Shown here: positions 53,101-64,000 of the stretch, piece after piece | How positions within the stretch are numbered: the stretch's first letter is position 1 | Layout: every line of letters begins with the position of its first letter | Origin: Cymbomonas tetramitiformis | Lineage: Eukaryota > Chlorophyta > Pyramimonadophyceae > Pyramimonadales > Pyramimonadaceae | DNA length: 64,000 bases | Reading direction: 5' to 3' | NCBI GenBank assembly: GCA_001247695.2 | Contig: LGRX02024772.1 | Coordinates: 18,983-82,982 of the forward strand | The notes under the pieces: generated by a model | Database searches by the model: none | Seen by the model: only the letters and a program-made list of their open reading frames with translations | What the model was told of the DNA's origin: nothing | Translations under genes and position numbers: made by a program

Positions 53101-56100
53101 TCCAGTGTGCAAGCAACCATCGGCAGCTGCAAGTTGTGCAGCCCCCAAAAACGGCCCAAACCGCATGCATCGTCCGCGGGGAGGAAACGGGAAGCACTGG
53201 TCGGAGGGGCTCACCGTGCGCCACCAAGTAGAAGTCGCGGCCGAGCTCGCCTTTGCGGTAGATCATGGAGTCTTTGATATAATGCTTATTTCTGATGCAT
53301 GAGCAGACCTCCACCACGAAGACATCCGACTTTTTCAAGAAGAAGGAGTTGGTCGCGATCAAGGGGGCATAGATATCCTGGTTTCACGAGCCCGCCCAGG
53401 CCAGCGGCGCCTAAGAACCGCCAGTTGGCACTCCCACGGCTGGCCAACTGGCGTTTGCCCGGACACAAAAGGCAGCAAGCTTCGGCGTTGAACCACTGTG
53501 TAGGTGTGCAGCCCTCCAGTGGCATGCGCCCTTTACATCAGCCCCATCAACTTCGGCCTGGTGGCCAGGTTTTCACTGCGGAGCACCACCAAGGAAATCA
53601 CCTGCCGCCAGGCTGGGCCACCGCGCGCGCCTCCCCCGGGATGCAACGGAACACATGATAGCCTGCGGGGGCCTTGGCCGCGTGCTCGCCATGGCCAGCG
53701 TCAGACTCACCATGATGAGCTTGATTCGCAGGTCGAAGGGAACTTGCAAGAGTAGCTGCTGCTGATTGTACTGATAAGTCCTCTGCCTCCTGTTTAGGCA
53801 CGGAACCACCCCAACAACACAAAATGATAACCACGCCGACAGGTTTTGCACAAAGTGCAGCCTCCCATAGCCAAGGAGCGCCTGCCAAGACGAAGACGCC
53901 AGCGACTGCCAGCGCTGAGTGTGGTGCCCCGGTCGCAGCCACGGCCAATCTTGCCCTACTAGACAGAATGCTTTCCCTCATAGCAGCACAGTGCGCTATG
54001 TGGTCACCAGCGGGGGTCCCAAGGCAGCCAGACACCCACCCTCCTTTCTATGTTCTGAGCGCAAAATACTGAAAGGCAATCAGTCCGGAATGCAGCCGGC
54101 GCAATATAGCGGTGCCAGAGAAGACGCGAACGCACCTGAAAAAGCGGAGCAGACTAATGGCGTTGTCGGGCCGGACGGGGTTTTCCACGGTGAAGTTGAG
54201 CACTAGATCCATGCACTGTTGGTGCGCCCTCTCGGACCCCTTGGCCATCGCTACCACGTCCGCCATCGTCCCAATGATGAGAGAAAATACAAACCCCCCT
54301 GCCGCACAGTCCCCTTAACTCCGTCAAAAGTGCGGCTGGAAACGATTGTGTCAGTGTTCTGGGATTCAGGTGAACCGTGGTGCTCGGCAGACCGATGTCC
54401 GCACCGCCTGAGACAAGCCAGGCCGCCACACTTCCGAGTCTAGCTCAACAGATGGATGCACACGTGGCAGGCAAGGGTGAGCACATACCAGCGATCATGC
54501 CTATCACAGCAAAAATACGTTCCATACGGGTGAACGCTGAAATGTCGCCATACCCGACCTGTCCCCGCACACTGCGACTTAGCTCTGCCACCCAAAAACG
54601 TCGCGGAATCAACCCTTACACCCTCCACTTGTCCGAACACTTGACTGGTTATTCCCAGCTACTCCCAGCCTCCTCGTGATTTCCCACATCGCTGCCTGTG
54701 CCTCCGCTTTTGCGCTGCCAAGCTGGGGACCACCTGGCAACCGGTGCTCAGCGTCCGTGCAACAGCAACACGCCGAGAGCAACTGGGGACTCGCATTACC
54801 GTGGTCATGGTTGTGAAAGCCCAATAAATGGATGCAATGTACATGTCTGCCTTGTACATGGAATCGTCCAGTTCACCGTCAGTGTCGTACAAGCTTTTTA
54901 GGTATCTCTCATACTGATCGGTCCACGAGTTCATGATCCCGGCCTCGATGAGCTGCGTCTCGTTGGCCGTGCGGTACGAGGGATCAGCAGAGAAGAAGTA
55001 GAAGAAGCAACCGAATAGATGCCCGAGATATAGCAGAATCACAATTAAGCGCATCACCGCCAGCATGGGCAGGATCTTAAAGAAGTCGTCCTGGTACACC
55101 GCCGCCATTCTGTGCGCAGTAGCACCCGAGATCCGCTTCAGGTCACCCTCAAAGTCGCTCGTCGGCAAAAGCTGCGTAGGGACTCTACACATCAGCGGGC
55201 TTCCCCGGGCTGGAAGTTCCCCCTCCGCACGGTTCCCCGGCGCCGGCGCTCACAGGTGAAGGGTCAGGATCATGATCCAAAGCAAGAGAACTTACTTTCC
55301 GATTTTCGTGAGCCGGAACAACTTGGCGAGGCGCAGGATCTTCAGGAGCTTGACAAGGGACGACTTGCTCGGGGAGATCGGAGTGTTGTTCTCGATGCAC
55401 GAGCTCTCGGACTCCATCGAGCACCACAGGGCGCCGGCGTCGGACCGCAGAATAACATCGGTTGGAATACATGACACCGCATCTATTAACATCCATCCTC
55501 GAGCATACCTGCCGACGAATCCCCCGGGGTAAAGGAGCAGTTTCTTATTCCACCTCCTTCCGGTCGGATGTCCAGTGAAAAAGAAGTGACGCTCATGACC
55601 AGCGCAGCGTGGGGAAAGCAGTGCACTTCGACCATGTGGCCACATCTCCAGCGCGGGAGCGCGGGCCTCGGCTCATCTACCGGGTGAAGTTGTCAACTTC
55701 GGCCTGTCGCGTAGGAGCGGAGGAGAGCCCGTACCGGGCAGCTATCTCGGTGTGAACAACGGACAAGGTGAAGTCATCGCGGTAAAAGGCAGTGAAAAAG
55801 TTCAAAACCAAATCGAGCACGAACCAACCGTCAATTATAATCTCCCATACGAACCAGTTGCCATATGCCGTAAGCTGTGACCGAACCAAACGACAGAAGA
55901 ACAATCACAAACCCAGTACTCTTCATACCAAGCGCGCAATCGCAGCTATTCGTTCTCCAACGAACTACTCGGCGGGACCATGCACCTAGCAGGGTAAGAG
56001 AGCAGGGTAACTTGGGCGACTTGAGATAGAGTCGCACGAAGAGAGCGTTGCGCTGGTCACGCACTCAGAAAGAAAGCAGGCAGAAAAGCAGGCAAATCAA

Positions 56101-56392
56101 CTTTGCTAGCGCACTCAAATTTCGTTGAAGCAACACCCCTCGCGCAGGAAGTGCTTGGATTCCTGTTGCGGATCCAGGAGGGCCTCAGGCTGGAAGCAGA
56201 CGTGAGGCGCACGTGGACGAAAGGGCGACCTCCCCATTCGGCCCCGCTGGACACGATGAGGAGAGGGACAACGTGGCACGCACCTCAAATCCAACCCGGA
56301 CGGGCACAACGATGGCGACATAAATCAGAAAAAGCGAAGTGACGATATCCCATGTTTTTCTAAAAATACTTTCTGGGTGGACAGTGCCCTTC
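50116..56392 (-). CDS. Voltage-gated K+ channel with cyclic-nucleotide-binding domain (EAG/KAT/CNG superfamily), multi-exon, 5' end not resolved
   Basis: Exons traced: 56284-56392 (S1, WDIVTSLFLIYVAIVVP), 55735-55874 (S2, DGWFVLDLVLNFFTAFY), 55296-~55560 (S3, then S4 with basic residues every third position, SLVKLLKILRLAKLFRLTK), 54800-~55171 (S5 and pore helix, WAFTTMTT), 54489-54558 (filter VGYGDIS), 54136-54298 (S6), 53711-53781 (C-linker), 53215-53377, 52886-~52956 and 52032-52099 (cyclic-nucleotide-binding domain; YRKGELGRDFY, FAEGSFFGE), 51602-51694, 50471-50836 (Ser-rich tail) and 50116-50218 (coiled-coil end, stop 50116-50118). The donor ACG|GT at 54800 joins the acceptor CAG|GTCGGG at 54558 to restore TTVGYGD. 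GYGD predicts K+ selectivity and the S4 charges predict voltage sensing. I could not find the first exon(s), and exons may be missing between S1 and S2, 52032 and 51694, and 51602 and 50836. Confidence 0.85.
51242..51295. repeat. Long hairpin in a channel-gene intron
   Basis: CTCAGGACTATTTGTCTCGC... and ...GCGTGAGACAAAGAGTCCTGAG form a 26-27-bp stem with about two mismatches and almost no loop. The position is between exons 51602-51694 and 50471-50836. Confidence 0.7.
52320..52765. repeat. Intronic minisatellite, ~38-40-bp unit
   Basis: About eleven units around GCTCTCAGAGTGATAGAGTG followed by TGCCCGCCTGCAGCCCGA, with single-base indels, lie in the intron between the second and third cyclic-nucleotide-domain exons. 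Confidence 0.8.
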
Positions 56393-56460
56393 CTGTTGAC
56401 GCCGGCAAACCGCCTGGTGAGAAGCCGGTGGCAATAATTTATCCGGTGGCCAGGGTGGAT

Positions 56461-56833
56461 TGCTTGCGAGCCTGTCAAAATAAGGCAGCTGCACGCGCGC
56501 TCTTCGCCGGCGCCGGCCCTGCCCACGCAGTCTATGCTTGCGAGCCTGTCAAAATAAGGCAGCTGCACGCGCGCTCTTCGCCGGCGCCGGCTCTGCCCAC
56601 GCAGTCTATGCTTGCGAGCCTGTCAAAATAAGGCAGCTGCACGCGCGCTCTTCGCCGGCGCCGGCTCTGCCCACGCAGTCTATGCTTGCGAGCCTGTCAA
56701 AATAAGGCAGCTGCACGCGCGCTCTTCGCCAGCGCCGGCTCTGCCCACGCAGTCTATGCTTGCGAGCCTGTCAAAATAAGGCAGCTGCACGCGCGCTCTT
56801 CGCCAGCGCCGGCTCTGCCCACGCAGTCTATGC
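56461..56833. repeat. Five 74-bp tandem units at the 5' side of the channel gene
   Basis: TGCTTGCGAGCCTGTCAAAATAAGG... starts at 56461, 56535, 56609, 56683 and 56757, an exact 74-bp period with only a few substitutions. It lies just upstream of the S1 exon, hence in an intron or the promoter. High copy identity suggests recent expansion, and the array may hide collapsed assembly copies. Confidence 0.85.
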
Positions 56834-57179
56834 TTTCGAAACTTGGCCTCCCCTACAAACACCACGAGAGGCAAAATATGAAGAAAAACATGCCAGGAAC
56901 CGGGTTCCGCTCGCAAGACGGCATGCACCGCACATCGGCGTAAGGGTGGGAACCCCATAAAACCGTGTACGCCCGATGCCATGAGGCAGGAGGCAGTGTG
57001 TAGCACACTCAAAGGGCTGCCCTCAGTCGGAAAAAGTGACAAAGACGACTCCCAAATATGCAGGCGAGCAAGATACAAGGCATGCTGCTTTCCGTGTAAA
57101 GGTGCTGCTTCCCTGCCGGGCCTCGCCATTTACTCATGGTTTACAAATGGTACTCATGGCGTTTTTTCACTCTCAGGCT

Positions 57180-57440
57180 CCTCTCCTTATGCCTGTGGCG
57201 AACTGCTTCTTATCTGAAGGCTTCCTTCACTGCCGGGCCTCCCCGTATACTCGCGGGCACTGCTTCTTATCTGAAGGCTTCCTTCACTGCCGGGCCTCGC
57301 CGTGTAGACGCGGCACACTGCTTGTCACGTAAACGTTCATTTCCCTCCCTCGGTTTACTGGCGGCGCACTGCTTCTTATCTGAAGGCTCCCTTTACGCCG
57401 GGCGCCTCGCCGTACACTCGCGGCGCACTGCTTCTCACCT
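57180..57440. repeat. Degenerate ~57-bp repeats (CTGCTTCTTATCTGAAGGCTTCCTT)
   Basis: About five copies of GCACTGCTTCTTATCTGAAGG followed by a CCGGGCCTCGCCGTATAC-like segment, at spacings near 57 bp with variable joints. Non-coding. Confidence 0.65.
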
Positions 57441-58924
57441 GAAGGCGTCCTTGACGCTAAACACCGTAACTGCCTCTTCGGTCATATCCTCTTCAGCCCA
57501 CGAGTGTGCTCCCGATAACCTATTTGCCCTCGCCGGCGCGCCTTCTGAAGGACACGCCCACGAAACCGCTTCACACTTTGTCAGCAATGAGACGACTGCC
57601 GATTCTACCGTTGGGAATCTGAATCCACACTCGTGCGACAAAGGGAAACTTAATCCACAGTTGTGCTATTGATTACTTGCAACAGAAATCGGTCAAAGTT
57701 AAGAGAAAATCGAACTCATGCAGGTGAGTTTGCGAGTTGCGGCCAGGTCAATTGTCCAACAAGGCGCGGAAGGGTCTTCGGGAAGATGGTTGCTACGCGT
57801 GTTTGCGTTTAGCACATGCATAGTGAAAACGTTTTTAAAAAAACGCTGAGAAATGGAAGTTGATGCCTCCTTATCTTTAAAAGCGTTCGAGGGTGGGTTG
57901 CCTGCTGCATATGAAGAGAGTAAGAATGTAAACGCAAGAAAGGAGTTTGTAGCCCACACTACTTTGGGGAAAGAAGGTGAATAAGATACACTTTTCATAG
58001 ATTCAACACAATGAATAGGATGAAGACAAAATTCCATCAGCAGGCAAAAGAAATATTCCCTCCACCTCACAGGTGAACTTTACATGCAGGGCCAGGGCTT
58101 TGAATTCGAAACTCGAGGTTTTTATTTGACTCACCCTCTGGAGTCTTTTCCGCCATTTCAGCTTCCATCATGTTTGACTACAGCTTGCGATTGTGTTTTG
58201 AGATCCTGTAGAAAATACTTTTTCGAAGAAATTGTGTCTCTCAAGCTGTGGCACTCTCACGTTGTTTAGTCGCGGACATCCCCAACAAGAAGAACAGATA
58301 AAGTTAGGTCCGGCATAATTTCTTCACGTAGAATCTTTATGCAAAAAAAAAAACACACCGATTACATAAGTCCAATGAATAAGTCCAAACCAGAAAGGTG
58401 GCTTCCTATTCTACAGGAACTCGGGTCGCTAAATAAGTAAATTTGCGGATAATCCCTCCCAACGCCAGGTCCTCTTATGTAATATTATGTCCGGACACGG
58501 ACCTCAACAACTCAATAACTCAATTTCCCCTTCGCTTGGCGCCCTCACATCAGCTTCACGTTCACCCTTCAGCCTACTCTAATACTAGGCTTGGTCGATC
58601 TCAATTTTGAGATCTCCGCTAGGCTTGTGTCACAGTAGGCCTCTAGGACATCTGAATCCGATCGTTCGATCATCTCATCATTCGTTTATATTTTGAATTT
58701 ATAAAGAATCTGATACAAACAGTGCAGTGAAGAGTGATGAGACCATGAGTGAAATGAAAGACTAAGACTACATCGGTATTAGACCACAAAGGTCAAACAC
58801 AGTTTATGAGTTATGTGACACACCTACCCTACGGACCCCCCTAGCTACCCTATCTACCCTAGCTACCCAATAATCACACCTGTAAAGCAAGATGCATGTC
58901 ACGGACGAACAGAGTTCCAAACCT
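57441..58924. other. No recognisable feature
   Basis: No conserved frame, RNA gene or long repeat seen. 58800-58870 contains a short (CTACCCTAG)n-like run. Confidence 0.5.
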
Positions 58925-59022
58925 TATACTGCTCAGACCTGGGACCTACGGTCCTGGGACCTTGGTCCTGGGACCTAGGTCCTGGGACCTACGGTCCTGG
59001 GTCCCACGGTCCGCGGTCTGTC
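58925..59022. repeat. Palindromic tandem repeat GGTCCTGGGACCT
   Basis: Six or seven units of CCTGGGACCTACGGT and CCTGGGACCTTGGT, whose core AGGTCC/GGACCT is self-complementary. The tract can fold in several registers. Confidence 0.7.
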
Positions 59023-59655
59023 ACATAACCAGAGTTATGTGACACAACTTAACGTTAGTACCGGCGAGGCTAACGGTGTGGGCGACGGCTTGCGAGTTGC
59101 GGCGGGTCGTCGAGGATAAATCGGGGAAACGACAACAAATAGTACGCGGTCGTGTGGGACGGAAGGACGTGATCAATGCCGGACGGTATACTACGGTGAC
59201 CAGAAACAACAAAATCCAGCCGCCCAACCGCGATACTGCACGGAAAATAAGCTGCCGTAACGCGCGCCCCAATCATGTCCAATCAACCGTGCGTCCGCGG
59301 TAACTGAGCCATACCGCCCATACCGAAAACCTCTCTAACGCGGGCCCCTCACCCCATCTCAAGCGTCGGTGTTTAGCCAATCATGGCCAAAGTCGCAGTG
59401 TAAAATTAAGCGGAGTGCGTGGGACCAAACCGGCTGAATATATCAGCTGGACCGCTGTATACCATTCGGTGAGACAGCGAATCAGAATAGATAACCCCGT
59501 GAGAATACTCAGTCTTCCCGTTATATGTTCGGGGTCTAGGGTTCCGGGACCGGTGCGACAGTCATACACCCTAACTATAGGAATGACAGTCGGGGCGTCA
59601 CTTCCAGCAGGTATGCTTGTGTAATGCGATTACCACTTCAAACGAACTCATTAGT

Positions 59656-60027
59656 TGATACGGCGAGATAAACAGGCGCCGTGAATATATTATCAGTATA
59701 CAAATAAACACTGCAAAGTTGGACAGCAATGCAAGTGTACGGATGAGCGGGTTTGTGAGTGCAGTCTCTGTAAGAAGATCTGCTGAAGCACAACGCTTCC
59801 TCACTTTTGTACCATACGTCTCCCATCATCTTAGATGGTACCGCCATTGGGTTGTGAACCCGAGACGTAGGTTGAACGACCAGCATGGTAATAACGACTA
59901 GTTCGTTCATGCTGCGCATGCGAGTTCCGCGCATGCTGAAAGCCAAGATGGTTCTTGTTTGTATTCAAGATGTATCTTTGCTTTGCCATCTTCGAGTTCG
60001 ACATACGAACTCTCGATGACAGGGATG
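59656..60027. repeat. 372-bp direct repeat, copy 1
   Basis: Starts TGATACGGCGAGATAAACAG and matches 61801-62172 over its full length without a difference that I could see. The pair encloses 1.77 kb without coding capacity. The ends read TG...(CA)GGGATG, so LTRs of a small non-autonomous element are possible, but no target duplication flanks the pair. Confidence 0.85.
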
Positions 60028-60044
60028 CCTGATGATATGACATT

Positions 60045-60265
60045 ATCATCTGGCGACATGTACAGTCATCGTCGACCGTACTGACGACTGTCATATTAAT
60101 ATATGACGCGACTCGACATGTACAGTCATGATCGACCATACTGTCGACTGTCATAATAATATATGACACGACCGACTGTCATAATAATATATGACATGAC
60201 ATGGTATGACATGTCTGACAGGTATGACACGTATGACATGTATGACACATATGTCATCGGTCATG
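60045..60265. repeat. Tandem and palindromic repeats around GTATGACA and GACTGTCATAATAATATATGACA
   Basis: Two to three copies of a ~60-bp unit with CGACATGTACAGTCAT...GACCATACTG(T/A)CGACTGTCATA, then a TATGACATG ladder. It lies directly inside copy 1 of the 372-bp repeat. Confidence 0.65.
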
Positions 60266-61800
60266 ACCCTGACAGATCTCCCCTCTTAAAAGAGTTGTGA
60301 CCTCACAACGGGCATACCTTTGTATATGTCTATGATGTCTTTGTTGTTGTCGCTTCTTGCTGGTACCAGTCTTCTTACACCGATTTGAGGCGTCCCTCAT
60401 GGTGTTTTTAGGTTATTGGGGGGAACTGAGTCCACTTTAGTCCCTCACCTTACAGTTCTTAGGATGTAGCCCACCTTTCTAAAAATCGTATCGTATTTCA
60501 GAGTGACGTTTCAAGGTTCAATGAATTGCGTTTCGTGATGCAGATTGACGCTGGATTACTGATTGATCCATACGTATCGTGCGTCAGAGTGACGATTCAA
60601 GGCATCCGAAGTGTACGTTACGGATTATTTGCGCTAGCCGTCGTCGCTTTAGCGAACGATGATCCCACGATTTAACGATTTATAATCGCACGATTCTCGG
60701 CCTGATATAGTGCACCCAACCCTTCCTCCCCTCCTTAAGCTACTTTGGAGGATCATAGGTGGCGATGGGGAGCCCGATTTTTGGGGCTTGTTTTTAATGC
60801 AAACGGATATATGATAATAATACATTCACAGCAACATAGTGGTAATGTATCCAAAGCAGTATGTATCCACAGCATAATGATCATGTGTCCACAGCATTCC
60901 TGCATGTATACAATCATTCTGCATATGATTTCGACGCGCGTATACATATGTGCTTCTCACTGCATGTAAACACATCAAAAATTGTACGCGCTAAAATCGA
61001 GCGTTCTTCGCATGTGACGAAATCATGAAGAACGTATATCGTGCTGACAGGCCATAAATCATTGTACGCGCTGGTATTGTAAACAGTGCGAAGGAATTAT
61101 TTGCAAAAATCGCTGATGTACGTCGCATACGAATGCGAGCGCGCTGCTGATGAAAAGCATGTATTGTCGTCGCCATTCATCAGCGCATGATACGAGCGCT
61201 GACATGTATACGAATCAAAATTCTGTCGATGACCACTATGTAATATATCATTCTGGACAATTTTCGAACGTGATTCATACAAGCGCGCGCATGCTGCGAT
61301 TCACTTCTGTAAAAATATGCGACCATCGCGCATGCTGCCATCTGCAAATTAGTGACCATCGCGCATCAACATGTATGAAGCCGTACAAAAAGCAATTTAG
61401 TGCAATTATGAAAATCGTGATACTGCGCTGATGATTTTCCGCGCGAAAACGATTTCGCCGCTGATTTATCGCATCTGCGAACATGCATACATTTGCGAAC
61501 CATTTATGCGAATACGTTTCATTGCTGCGCCGATGTATGCCGTGTGCACACCTTGTCGCGTATATGTGCGATCAGCTGTTTCTGCGTGTGCGCTGCGAAA
61601 AATCTCCTCGCGCAATCTCTGCGCTGTCGATATGCGAGCGTATATTATTCGAGCTGCAGATATTCAATATTACTGCGAGCGCTGTCGCTTATGCGCCCAC
61701 CTGCAAACCTGCGAACAATATGAAATATGCTACGTCTATCGCTGCACCCACTTGAGTTCTCGAGTATCGTGCCTTGACGAGTTTCTTTTAGAATACCATC
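60266..61800. other. Non-coding interior between the 372-bp repeats
   Basis: No protein motif. 61000-61750 is rich in CGCATGCTGCGAT/GCGCAT-type words and short open frames without conserved character. A purine-rich or primer-site signature next to either repeat copy is not obvious. Confidence 0.5.
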
Positions 61801-62172
61801 TGATACGGCGAGATAAACAGGCGCCGTGAATATATTATCAGTATACAAATAAACACTGCAAAGTTGGACAGCAATGCAAGTGTACGGATGAGCGGGTTTG
61901 TGAGTGCAGTCTCTGTAAGAAGATCTGCTGAAGCACAACGCTTCCTCACTTTTGTACCATACGTCTCCCATCATCTTAGATGGTACCGCCATTGGGTTGT
62001 GAACCCGAGACGTAGGTTGAACGACCAGCATGGTAATAACGACTAGTTCGTTCATGCTGCGCATGCGAGTTCCGCGCATGCTGAAAGCCAAGATGGTTCT
62101 TGTTTGTATTCAAGATGTATCTTTGCTTTGCCATCTTCGAGTTCGACATACGAACTCTCGATGACAGGGATG
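61801..62172. repeat. 372-bp direct repeat, copy 2
   Basis: Identical by eye to 59656-60027, including the terminal GGGATG. It is followed by TTGGATATACCCC, and the join TGTTGGATATA resembles the start of many copia-type LTRs. Confidence 0.85.
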
Positions 62173-62566
62173 TTGGATATACCCCTAGGACTCGGGATAT
62201 ATTCACTCAGTGATCAGTTTTCTCAGAATGTAATAAAGTTGATAAGTTAACCCAATATAACGGGCATAAACAGTTAGGGTTCGGGTTCGGGTGACAGTCA
62301 TACACACTACTATAGGAAGAGTCACAAATCAAGCGGTGTGACTGTTCCAGCACACCACCTAGTGTGGTGACTGGCTAGCCGAAGGTGAAACCCGTGAACA
62401 AACACCATCTACAACGGTGGAAATTTTGCTCTAAGGGAAGGCCTGTCCTTTCTGGCAGGGCGGTTCCCAGCCAAGAGTTGTAAACCTGAAACCGGTCCGT
62501 GATCGGACCCTTCTGCACATACAGCTACGGTCAATCTCACTGTGCAGGAGCGGCATGATTAACTTC
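62173..62566. other. Spacer with an LTR-end-like segment
   Basis: GACAGTCATACAC...CTATAGGAA...TTCCAGCA at 62309-62352 is similar to 59562-59612, so the flanks of the two 372-bp repeats are themselves related. No gene seen. Confidence 0.45.
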
Positions 62567-64000
62567 CTAGCCACTAGCTGGCGGTGGCACTGTTGTGCCG
62601 GCCCGCAGCACAGTCATGGTGCCGTGAATTGAAGATGTCGATGCCGTGATTGAATCATTCGTAGAGCTCCAGAAGAAATCTGAAAGGTCTCGATCGTCGT
62701 GCGAGGGATCCTCCCCGTCCTCCTCGGCAGTAGTCGGTCCCGGTGAGTAGTCCGGTGACGGTGGTGCATCCCAATACAGCGGTGAAGTGGGCGGGACCGG
62801 GAGTGGAGGTACCGGGATGTAAAGCCCGATTGGTGCATTGTGAAGGCCTTGCCGAGCACGGTGCCGGCCGTGCCGGCGCGGTGGAATAGCAACCGGTGCC
62901 GCAGAAGTGAACGCAAGCTCGCCGGTGGTTGCCTCGGCAGCACCACCGACCTCTAGGCCGGTGTGGTCCGGTGTACATGCCTCGCCAAGAGCGGCAGCCG
63001 AGATTGGCGCCGCGGTGGCGCAAACACAGAAGAGAGCACACACCATCACCGCAATCGCCGAAGAGCGGCCAAACCCCCAAGGCGGTGCACCGCATCCCCG
63101 ACGAGATGTCAGAGGCTGCGGGACCGCATCCTCACCGTCAATAGGGTCATACCCAGCTGCAGACCCGTCCGCGTCGCCGTCGCAAGAGTCGGTCTCCGAC
63201 CCGGCGTGCATGTACCGCATCGCCAAGTCCTTGCCCTCAGCCGTGATCGAAAGTCCCCCCATCCGCGCGATCCGGTCCGCAAAGCAGAGGTCGGGCTCGT
63301 GCGCGTGCATGGAGTCCACCGGCATCATGTCACCGGCGTCGGACGCCTCCGACCCGTCCGGGTAAGCATGCGTGATTGCCGCCGGCGGTGGCGCCGGCGG
63401 TGCGTCCTCGCGGACATGCGTGCAAGCGGCAGCTGAGATCCCGCTCTCGACACCACCGACCGTGAAGCCGCCCATGTGGGTGGCAGGCTGGCAGTAGGGC
63501 AGGAAATCCTGCAACGCACCGTCTTCCCGCTCCGGCTCGATCCCGAAGGAACACGCCGAAACGCCGTCGAGCATCTCCGGCTTGCCCCCCGCCAGAAGGC
63601 AGAGCGCACCGAACCGCTCGCCGTCGTGCTCGTCCATGGCCGTCTGAAACTGCTCCGCCAGCAAGTCGTTCTCGATGTCACCGAGGGAGAAGCTGTGGAA
63701 GCTTCCCCCAGCGCCGTGCTTACCGCCGTTCGGGCAGTCGCGGTGCCAGTGGCGGGCCTCGTCCTTCTTGCACGTGGAGTTTTGGCAGAATGGAATGAAG
63801 TCGCCGCTGCCTTTGTGAAAGGCAACGCGCTTCCTCACCTGCGACTGCGGCCAGTTCCCTCCCGTCGGGAGGTCACCTGCCGCGAAACGAACACCGGAGC
63901 CGCCCCCCCCGTTGCCGATCTTGTTCTTGTCCGCCCGCGGGGTAAAACCCCGCCCGTTGACCTTGTCCGTGAGGACCTTCAGCTGCCGCTTCACGTCGAG
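62567..64000 (-). CDS. Partial ORF with zinc-knuckle-like motif and one hydrophobic segment, possibly gag-related; runs off the window
   Basis: An open frame of at least 475 codons on the minus strand with a stop at 62567. It is open to the window edge, so the true start is not visible. An N-terminal basic/Gly-rich stretch is followed by a C-x4-C-x6-H-x4-C cluster (CQNSTCKKDEARHWHRDC), reminiscent of retroelement zinc knuckles with their usual HW-x-RDCP ending. An acidic middle follows, then a hydrophobic segment (about 20 residues, SSAIAVMVCALFCVCATAAP) and a Pro-rich tail (PPLPVPPTSPLYWD). The region is GC-rich against A/T-richer neighbours. No protease, RT or integrase motif follows. A domesticated or non-autonomous gag is possible; otherwise unknown. 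Confidence 0.5.
   Translation of the reverse strand, partial: LDVKRQLKVLTDKVNGRGFTPRADKNKIGNGGGGSGVRFAAGDLPTGGNWPQSQVRKRVAFHKGSGDFIPFCQNSTCKKDEARHWHRDCPNGGKHGAGGSFHSFSLGDIENDLLAEQFQTAMDEHDGERFGALCLLAGGKPEMLDGVSACSFGIEPEREDGALQDFLPYCQPATHMGGFTVGGVESGISAAACTHVREDAPPAPPPAAITHAYPDGSEASDAGDMMPVDSMHAHEPDLCFADRIARMGGLSITAEGKDLAMRYMHAGSETDSCDGDADGSAAGYDPIDGEDAVPQPLTSRRGCGAPPWGFGRSSAIAVMVCALFCVCATAAPISAAALGEACTPDHTGLEVGGAAEATTGELAFTSAAPVAIPPRRHGRHRARQGLHNAPIGLYIPVPPLPVPPTSPLYWDAPPSPDYSPGPTTAEEDGEDPSHDDRDLSDFFWSSTNDSITASTSSIHGTMTVLRAGTTVPPPASG

Noticed and set aside
57136..57672. Plus-strand ORF of 178 codons
   Set aside because: Runs through the degenerate 57-bp repeats; the repetitive translation follows the DNA repeat and ends in unrelated sequence.
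59656..62172. Complete LTR retrotransposon
   Set aside because: No gag/pol, no flanking target duplication, and no convincing primer site or polypurine tract, so it is reported only as a direct-repeat pair.

Overview
This is nuclear DNA from a eukaryote. Genes are split by GT-AG introns, mobile DNA of several classes is nested, and there is no operon-like packing. A unicellular alga, probably of the green lineage, fits best: the methyltransferase-carrying chromoviral retrotransposons and the repeat-filled introns of the ion-channel gene both point that way. This assignment is inference; no rRNA or plastid marker is present.

Layout. Positions 1-6.7 kb hold repeats, a 3.4-kb sequence bounded by inverted repeats (96-3536), and one small intronless-looking ORF (4352-4654, minus) that joins a PCNA-binding PIP box to a RING-H2 finger. 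Positions 6714-45851 are one very large nested transposon block. The outer element (element A) is a minus-strand Ty3/gypsy-type LTR retrotransposon with near-identical LTRs and a 5-bp CGATG target duplication, inserted into a minisatellite. Three other elements sit inside its coding sequence: a 12.3-kb CACTA/EnSpm-like DNA transposon (7629-19900, TSD TCT), a 923-bp Tc1/mariner-like MITE (27530-28452, TSD TA), and a second related LTR retrotransposon, element B (28614-40090, TSD CTCGT). Subtracting the three inserts and one TSD copy each leaves an element A of about 14.5 kb. Its gag ORF becomes exactly 2028 nt, and its pol tail stays in frame. Positions 46.3-50.1 kb hold nothing I can call apart from a weak tRNA-like sequence. 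From 50116 to about 56.4 kb on the minus strand is a multi-exon gene for a voltage-gated K+ channel with a cyclic-nucleotide-binding domain. After that come minisatellites, a 372-bp direct repeat pair (59656 and 61801), and a GC-rich partial ORF (62567 to window end, minus) with a zinc-knuckle-like motif.

The main biological interest is the pol polyprotein shared by elements A and B: aspartic protease, reverse transcriptase, RNase H, a Dam-like adenine-N6 methyltransferase (NPPY), integrase (HHCC plus DD35E), chromodomain, then a C-terminal cytosine-C5 methyltransferase (PPC motif). Each retrotransposon therefore appears to carry enzymes for two DNA base methylations as well as a chromatin-reading domain. 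Element A also has an upstream ORF with Sfi1-like tryptophan repeats and a coiled coil. Element B has lost the RT catalytic FVDD segment and most of its 5' LTR.

The CACTA element encodes a 10-exon TNP2-type transposase (1112 codons by my splice model) and, divergently, a second gene that is probably the accessory (TnpA-like) factor. Palindromic TCC-N8-GGA motifs fill its subterminal regions and recur in the transposase introns, but I found none in the exons.
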